DNA of 18,406 bases from Bifidobacteriaceae bacterium (lineage in GTDB: Bacteria; Actinomycetota; Actinomycetes; Actinomycetales; WQXJ01): NCBI GenBank assembly GCA_031278675.1, contig JAITJY010000371.1, positions 1-18,406 on the forward strand. Reading direction: 5' to 3'. Under the pieces are notes generated by a model. That model was not told where the DNA came from. It was given only the letters and a program-made list of their open reading frames with translations, and made no database searches. The position numbers were made by a program, and so were the translations under genes. Of this stretch, positions 15,832-18,406 are shown in pieces (position 1 is the first letter of the stretch; each line of letters begins with the position of its first letter).

Positions 15832-16159
15832 TCCCAGCCCCGGCTGACGGCCTTTGAACCGCTGACGCCCGGCCAGGCGGCCCCACCGCCATCGTTTGGC
15901 GCGAGCGCGATCTGTGCCCTTGGCGAAACGGCTGGCGCCATGGCCCCAGCGGACCCCGGAACTCCGACATCCCCGCGTCCTGGCCCCATCCCAGACCAGC
16001 CAAGCGCCGCCGGCCCCAGCGACAGCCTCACCCCAGCGTCCCCGATCCCGGCGCCGCGACCGGCTGGGCTGCCAAAATCCCAGCGCGGGCCGCACCGAAG
16101 CCCACCTGAAACCACTGCCAAACCCATCCAGTTATCCCACTCGACAAGGAGCCGAACCA
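15832..16159 (+). promoter_or_regulatory. C-rich untranslated leader of cysK (possible Rho-type attenuation region)
   Basis: About 330 bases lie between the leader peptide stop and the cysK ATG. The plus strand is strongly richer in C than in G, most clearly from about 15940 to 16145, with many CCCC and CCAGC stretches and no clear intrinsic terminator. Only small hairpins occur (CAGCC/GGCTG at 15836-15847; GGCGG/CCGCC further on). A long, C-rich, untranslated RNA after a uORF is what a Rho-dependent attenuator would look like. The long open frame that reads through here into cysK is not the likely protein start. Confidence 0.5.
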
Positions 16160-17101
16160 ATGTCCAAAATCTACCCAGACGCTTCCGCGATCACCGGCCA
16201 CACTCCGTTGGTCCGGATCAACCGCCTGGCCAAGAACCTCGCCCCGGGCGCGCAAGTCCTCGGCAAACTCGAGTTCTACAACCCCGCCGGCAGCGTCAAG
16301 GACCGCATCGGGGTCGCCATCGTCGACGCCGCCGAGAAAGCCGGCGCCCTCAAACCGGGCGGCACAATCGTCGAGGGGACCAGCGGCAACACCGGAATCG
16401 CGCTGGCCTTCGTCGGCGCCGCGCGGGGCTACCGGGTGGTGCTGACCATGCCGGAGTCGATGTCCAAGGAACGCCGCGCGCTCCTTCGCGCGTTCGGCGC
16501 CGAGCTGGTCTTGACGCCCGCGTCAGAGGGGATGAAGGGCGCGGTCGCGGCGGCGGAGAAGATCGCCGCGGAACGTCCCGGCGCCATCCTGGCCCGCCAA
16601 TTCGAGAACGAGGCCAACCCCGAGATCCACCGCCGCACCACCGCCGAGGAGATCTGGGCGGACACCGACGGCGCCGTGGACGTCGTCGTCGGCGGGGTCG
16701 GCACAGGCGGGACCATCACTGGGGTGGGCCAAGTCATCAAGGCCCGCAAACCTAGCCTCAAGGTGATCGCCGTCGAACCGGCGGAATCCCCGCTGCTCTC
16801 CGAAGGCAAGGCCGGGCCGCACAAGATCCAGGGCATCGGGGCGAACTTCGTCCCCGCGGTCCTCGACACCGCGATCTACGACGAGGTCATCCGCGTCACC
16901 TCGGATGACGCGATCGCCGCCGCGCGCGCCGCCGCGACCGAGGAGGGCCTGTTGATCGGGATCTCCTCGGGCGCCGCCCTGGCCGCCGCAATCGAATACG
17001 CGCGGCGTCCAGAAGCCGCCGGCCTGACGATCGTGGCGATCATCCCGGACTTCGGCGAGCGCTACCTGTCCACGGTCCTCTATTCGGACCTCCTGGACTA
17101 A
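16160..17101 (+). CDS. cysK: Cysteine synthase A (O-acetylserine sulfhydrylase)
   Basis: A 313-residue PLP enzyme that makes cysteine from O-acetylserine and sulfide, in the cytoplasm. Motifs: TGHTPLVRINRL (12-23); NPAGSVKDR (41-49) with PLP-binding K47; GTSGNTGIAL (73-82), the substrate loop; QFENEANP (147-154); GVGTGGTITGVG (179-190), the phosphate-binding loop; and GISSGAA near the C-terminus. Length matches CysK. The ATG at 16160 has AAGGAG (16146-16151) eight bases upstream; a longer reading adds 88 low-complexity residues encoded by the leader. cysE follows 85 bases later. Expression is probably tuned by the Cys-rich leader peptide upstream. Confidence 0.96.
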   Translation: MSKIYPDASAITGHTPLVRINRLAKNLAPGAQVLGKLEFYNPAGSVKDRIGVAIVDAAEKAGALKPGGTIVEGTSGNTGIALAFVGAARGYRVVLTMPESMSKERRALLRAFGAELVLTPASEGMKGAVAAAEKIAAERPGAILARQFENEANPEIHRRTTAEEIWADTDGAVDVVVGGVGTGGTITGVGQVIKARKPSLKVIAVEPAESPLLSEGKAGPHKIQGIGANFVPAVLDTAIYDEVIRVTSDDAIAAARAAATEEGLLIGISSGAALAAAIEYARRPEAAGLTIVAIIPDFGERYLSTVLYSDLLD

Positions 17102-17138
17102 GCCTGGATCCGCCGGTCACCGCCTACCGCGCCGCCGG
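17099..17138 (+). repeat. Copy 1 of a dispersed repeat, starting at the cysK stop
   Basis: The 25-base core (17099-17123) starts with the TAA stop of cysK and contains CTGGATCCGCCGGTCACCGC. It matches about 20 of 25 bases with the copy at 17970-17994 (minus strand). With copy 2 at 17828-17866 it continues to match over about 40 bases. It lies in the cysK-cysE gap. Confidence 0.6.
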
Positions 17139-17148
17139 TGAATCGAGG

Positions 17149-17179
17149 TTGAGTCCGCGGCCACGCCAGCGGTGATAAT
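17149..17179 (+). promoter_or_regulatory. Likely promoter of cysE, leaderless start
   Basis: GATAAT (17174-17179) stands seven bases before the cysE ATG, and TTGAGT (17149-17154) is a -35 candidate with a long 19-base spacer. Transcription would begin at or next to the ATG. The absence of a Shine-Dalgarno before cysE fits a leaderless mRNA, which is common in actinomycetes. Confidence 0.5.
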
Positions 17180-17186
17180 TGTCGCC

Positions 17187-17789
17187 ATGACCGAACCGAT
17201 CGCCGCCGCCGTCCGAGGCGCCAAACGTTTGGGCCTGATCCTCCGTGAGGATCTCGCGACCGCTCAGCGCCTCGACCCGGCGGCGCGCACCAAGATCGAG
17301 GTCGCGCTGACCTATCCCGGGGTGCACGCGCTTTGGGCGCATCGGTTGACCCATCGGATGTGGCGGGCGCCGGCCCTCAAGCTGCCCGCCCGGTTGATCT
17401 CCCAGTCGGTCCGGGCTTTGACCGGCGTGGAGATCCACCCGGGCGCGCGGCTGGGCCGCCGACTGTTCATCGACCACGGCATGGGCGTGGTGATCGGCGA
17501 GACAGCCGTGGTGGGCGATGACGTGCTCCTCTTCCATGGGGTGACGCTCGGCGGCCGCTCCATGGTCAAGGGCAAGCGTCACCCGACCCTCGGCGACGGT
17601 GTGACGGTGGGCGCCGGCGCGAAAGTCCTCGGGCCGATTCATGTCGGCCACGGCGCCCGCATCGGCGCCAACTCGGTCGTGGTGCGCGACGTCCCGCCGG
17701 ACGGCGTCGTCGTCGGCGTGCCCGGCAAGCTCCGGCACGTCGCGCCGCGAGAGCAGGGCCTGCTCGAAGACGCCGCGCTCTGGATCTAG
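17187..17789 (+). CDS. cysE: Serine O-acetyltransferase (EpsC/CysE type)
   Basis: A 200-residue enzyme that acetylates serine with acetyl-CoA to give O-acetylserine, the substrate of CysK. The N-terminal helical part contains the HALWAHRLTHRMW segment. The C-terminal left-handed beta-helix has hexapeptide repeats: VEIHPGARLGRRLFIDHGMGV, which carries the catalytic Asp-His; VVIGETAVVGDDV; GVTLGG; then KRHPTLGDGVTVGAGAKVLG and IGANSVV. This short form, without the long N-terminal domain of the enterobacterial protein, is typical of Gram-positives. The ATG at 17187 was chosen over a GTG at 17172 because the latter overlaps the -10 element. It forms the cysteine pathway with cysK. Confidence 0.95.
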   Translation: MTEPIAAAVRGAKRLGLILREDLATAQRLDPAARTKIEVALTYPGVHALWAHRLTHRMWRAPALKLPARLISQSVRALTGVEIHPGARLGRRLFIDHGMGVVIGETAVVGDDVLLFHGVTLGGRSMVKGKRHPTLGDGVTVGAGAKVLGPIHVGHGARIGANSVVVRDVPPDGVVVGVPGKLRHVAPREQGLLEDAALWI

Positions 17790-17827
17790 TCGGGCTGGCA
17801 CGCCTGACCCAACTCCTGCCACTTGCC

Positions 17828-17994
17828 TTAGCCTCGATCCACCGATCCTCGCCTACTGCGCCGCTCGCCAGCTAGGCACGCTGGACGCCCCCGGCCCGCC
17901 GGGCAGGCCACCGGCCTGCCAGCGCCGGCCAGGAACGCCCATCGCACCCGTCTAGTGCTGCTCGCCACAGCGATCATCGGTGGATCCAGACTTA
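17828..17994. repeat. Inverted-repeat element after cysE (miniature-element-like)
   Basis: The arms 17828-17852 and 17970-17994 are inverted copies of the 25-base repeat (20 of 25 match; the core GATCCACCGAT is perfect). They enclose 117 bases with a perfect inner hairpin at 17902-17920 and no ORF. Total size, 167 bases, fits a small non-autonomous element, or two copies of an intergenic repeat in opposite directions. No target-site duplication is evident. Confidence 0.5.
17902..17920. terminator. Perfect hairpin downstream of cysE
   Basis: GGCAGGCC / GGCCTGCC, an 8-bp stem with a 3-base loop (ACC), lies 113 bases after the cysE stop. There is no T-run. It may end the cysE transcript or be the centre of the surrounding inverted-repeat element. 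Confidence 0.45.
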
Positions 17995-18170
17995 GCACCC
18001 GTTTGCGGCAATGGGGCCGAGCATCTCCCGCGCCTCGCGCGCCGCCGGCCGCCGACAAAGCCAGGCTGCCGCCCCAACTATCAGCACCCAATCCCCGCCG
18101 AACCGCACGCGAAACCACAAGCCACAACCCCGAGGGCCACCCACCCAGGCCAAGCGTCAGGAGTCAGGGG

Positions 18171-18356
18171 GTTTTGGCGACTTCTGTGCCCCCCCACCCG
18201 AGTTTTGGCGACTTCTGTGCCCCCCGACCCGAGTTTTGGCGACTTTTGTGCCCCTCCACCCGAGTTTTGGCGACTTCTGTGCCCCCCCACCCGAGTTTTG
18301 GCGACTTTTGTGCCCCCCCACCCGAGGTTTGGCGACTTCAGTGGCCCCCCCCCCCA
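18171..18356. repeat. Tandem array of a 31-base unit (about six copies)
   Basis: Units start at 18171, 18202, 18233, 18264, 18295 and 18326, exactly 31 bases apart. The unit begins GTTTTGGCGACTTYTGTGCC and ends with a C-run and CACCCGA. Units 1 and 4 are identical; units 2, 3 and 5 differ at one to three positions; unit 6 is degenerate. The period is not a multiple of three, so it is not coding, and there are no spacers, so it is not CRISPR. The T/C change in ACTTYTG and length changes in the C-run are the main variants. Confidence 0.95.
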
Positions 18357-18406
18357 GGTTTTGGGGAGGGTGGGGGGCGCGGGCCGCGGGGTGGGGGCGG
18401 GGGTGG
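18357..18406. other. Low-complexity G/C tail, probable contig edge
   Basis: After a 13-base C-run the last 50 bases are almost all G with some C and T, starting with a broken copy of the repeat unit (GGTTTTGGGG). This is typical of low-quality read ends, though real G-rich DNA that could form G-quadruplexes cannot be excluded. Confidence 0.6.

Noticed and set aside
15896..16159. N-terminal extension of cysK by 88 codons
   Set aside because: The encoded residues are Pro/Arg/Ala-rich, unlike any CysK, and AAGGAG stands right before the ATG at 16160.
15690..16159. SAM or other riboswitch before cysK
   Set aside because: I could not find the conserved core or pairing of a known class; the Cys-rich uORF explains the leader better.
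15604..16160. Minus-strand ORFs with Asn/Gly or Gln runs over the leader
   Set aside because: The runs are antisense to the TGT codons of the Cys-rich leader; no start signals.
18081..18290. 69-codon minus-strand ORF of GGHRSRQN-type repeats
   Set aside because: It is the translation of the 31-base tandem repeat; the period breaks the frame, so the repeat is not a protein repeat.
18171..18356. CRISPR array
   Set aside because: The 31-base units are directly adjacent with no unique spacers, and no cas gene is present.

Overview
This is GC-rich bacterial DNA, most likely from an actinomycete (Actinomycetota). The evidence is the base composition, the strong AAGGAG/GAGGAGG ribosome binding sites, a PucR-type regulator, a cysK-cysE pair of the usual actinobacterial type, and a cysteine-rich leader peptide in front of cysK. 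I cannot name a genus.

Layout. Bases 1-1299 hold no gene I can support. They contain the 3' half of a proline-like tRNA (112-142) without its 5' half, which looks like an attachment-site scar. At 1300-2865 is a PucR/CdaR-type regulator, and at 3061-4497 an MFS exporter/permease. A strong bidirectional hairpin (4508-4543) separates these from a compact eight-gene operon on the minus strand, transcribed from 12490 down to 4596. Its order is: two EthD-like paralogs, an old-yellow-enzyme/FAD two-domain reductase, a short-chain dehydrogenase (SDR), EtfA, FixC, FixX, EtfB. The last five genes are spaced by at most 14 bases or overlap. A second SDR (12924-13820) is divergent from the operon.

I read 1300-13820 as one metabolic cluster: a regulator, a transporter, two SDRs, a flavin/Fe-S reductase with an unusual active site, two small alpha/beta-barrel proteins, and a complete Etf-FixCX module that links flavin redox to quinone and ferredoxin. 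There is no acyl-CoA dehydrogenase or CoA ligase, so this is not a simple beta-oxidation or carnitine operon. The substrate cannot be read from the sequence; a cyclic, steroid-like or other polyketone/enone compound is a guess.

From 13821 on the genes look like housekeeping: a small two-helix membrane protein (14116-14367), a membrane-anchored polysaccharide deacetylase (14483-15313, minus), then cysteine synthesis, cysK (16160-17101) and cysE (17187-17789). In front of cysK there is a good promoter (15661-15689), a 20-codon ORF ending in five Cys codons (15769-15831), and about 330 bases of C-rich untranslated leader. Together these look like a cysteine-sensing attenuator. cysE appears to have its own promoter and a leaderless start.

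The right end (17790-18406) is non-coding. It holds copies of a 25-base repeat, two of them inverted around a hairpin like a miniature element, then a tandem array of a 31-base unit (18171-18356), then low-complexity G/C sequence that is probably a contig edge.
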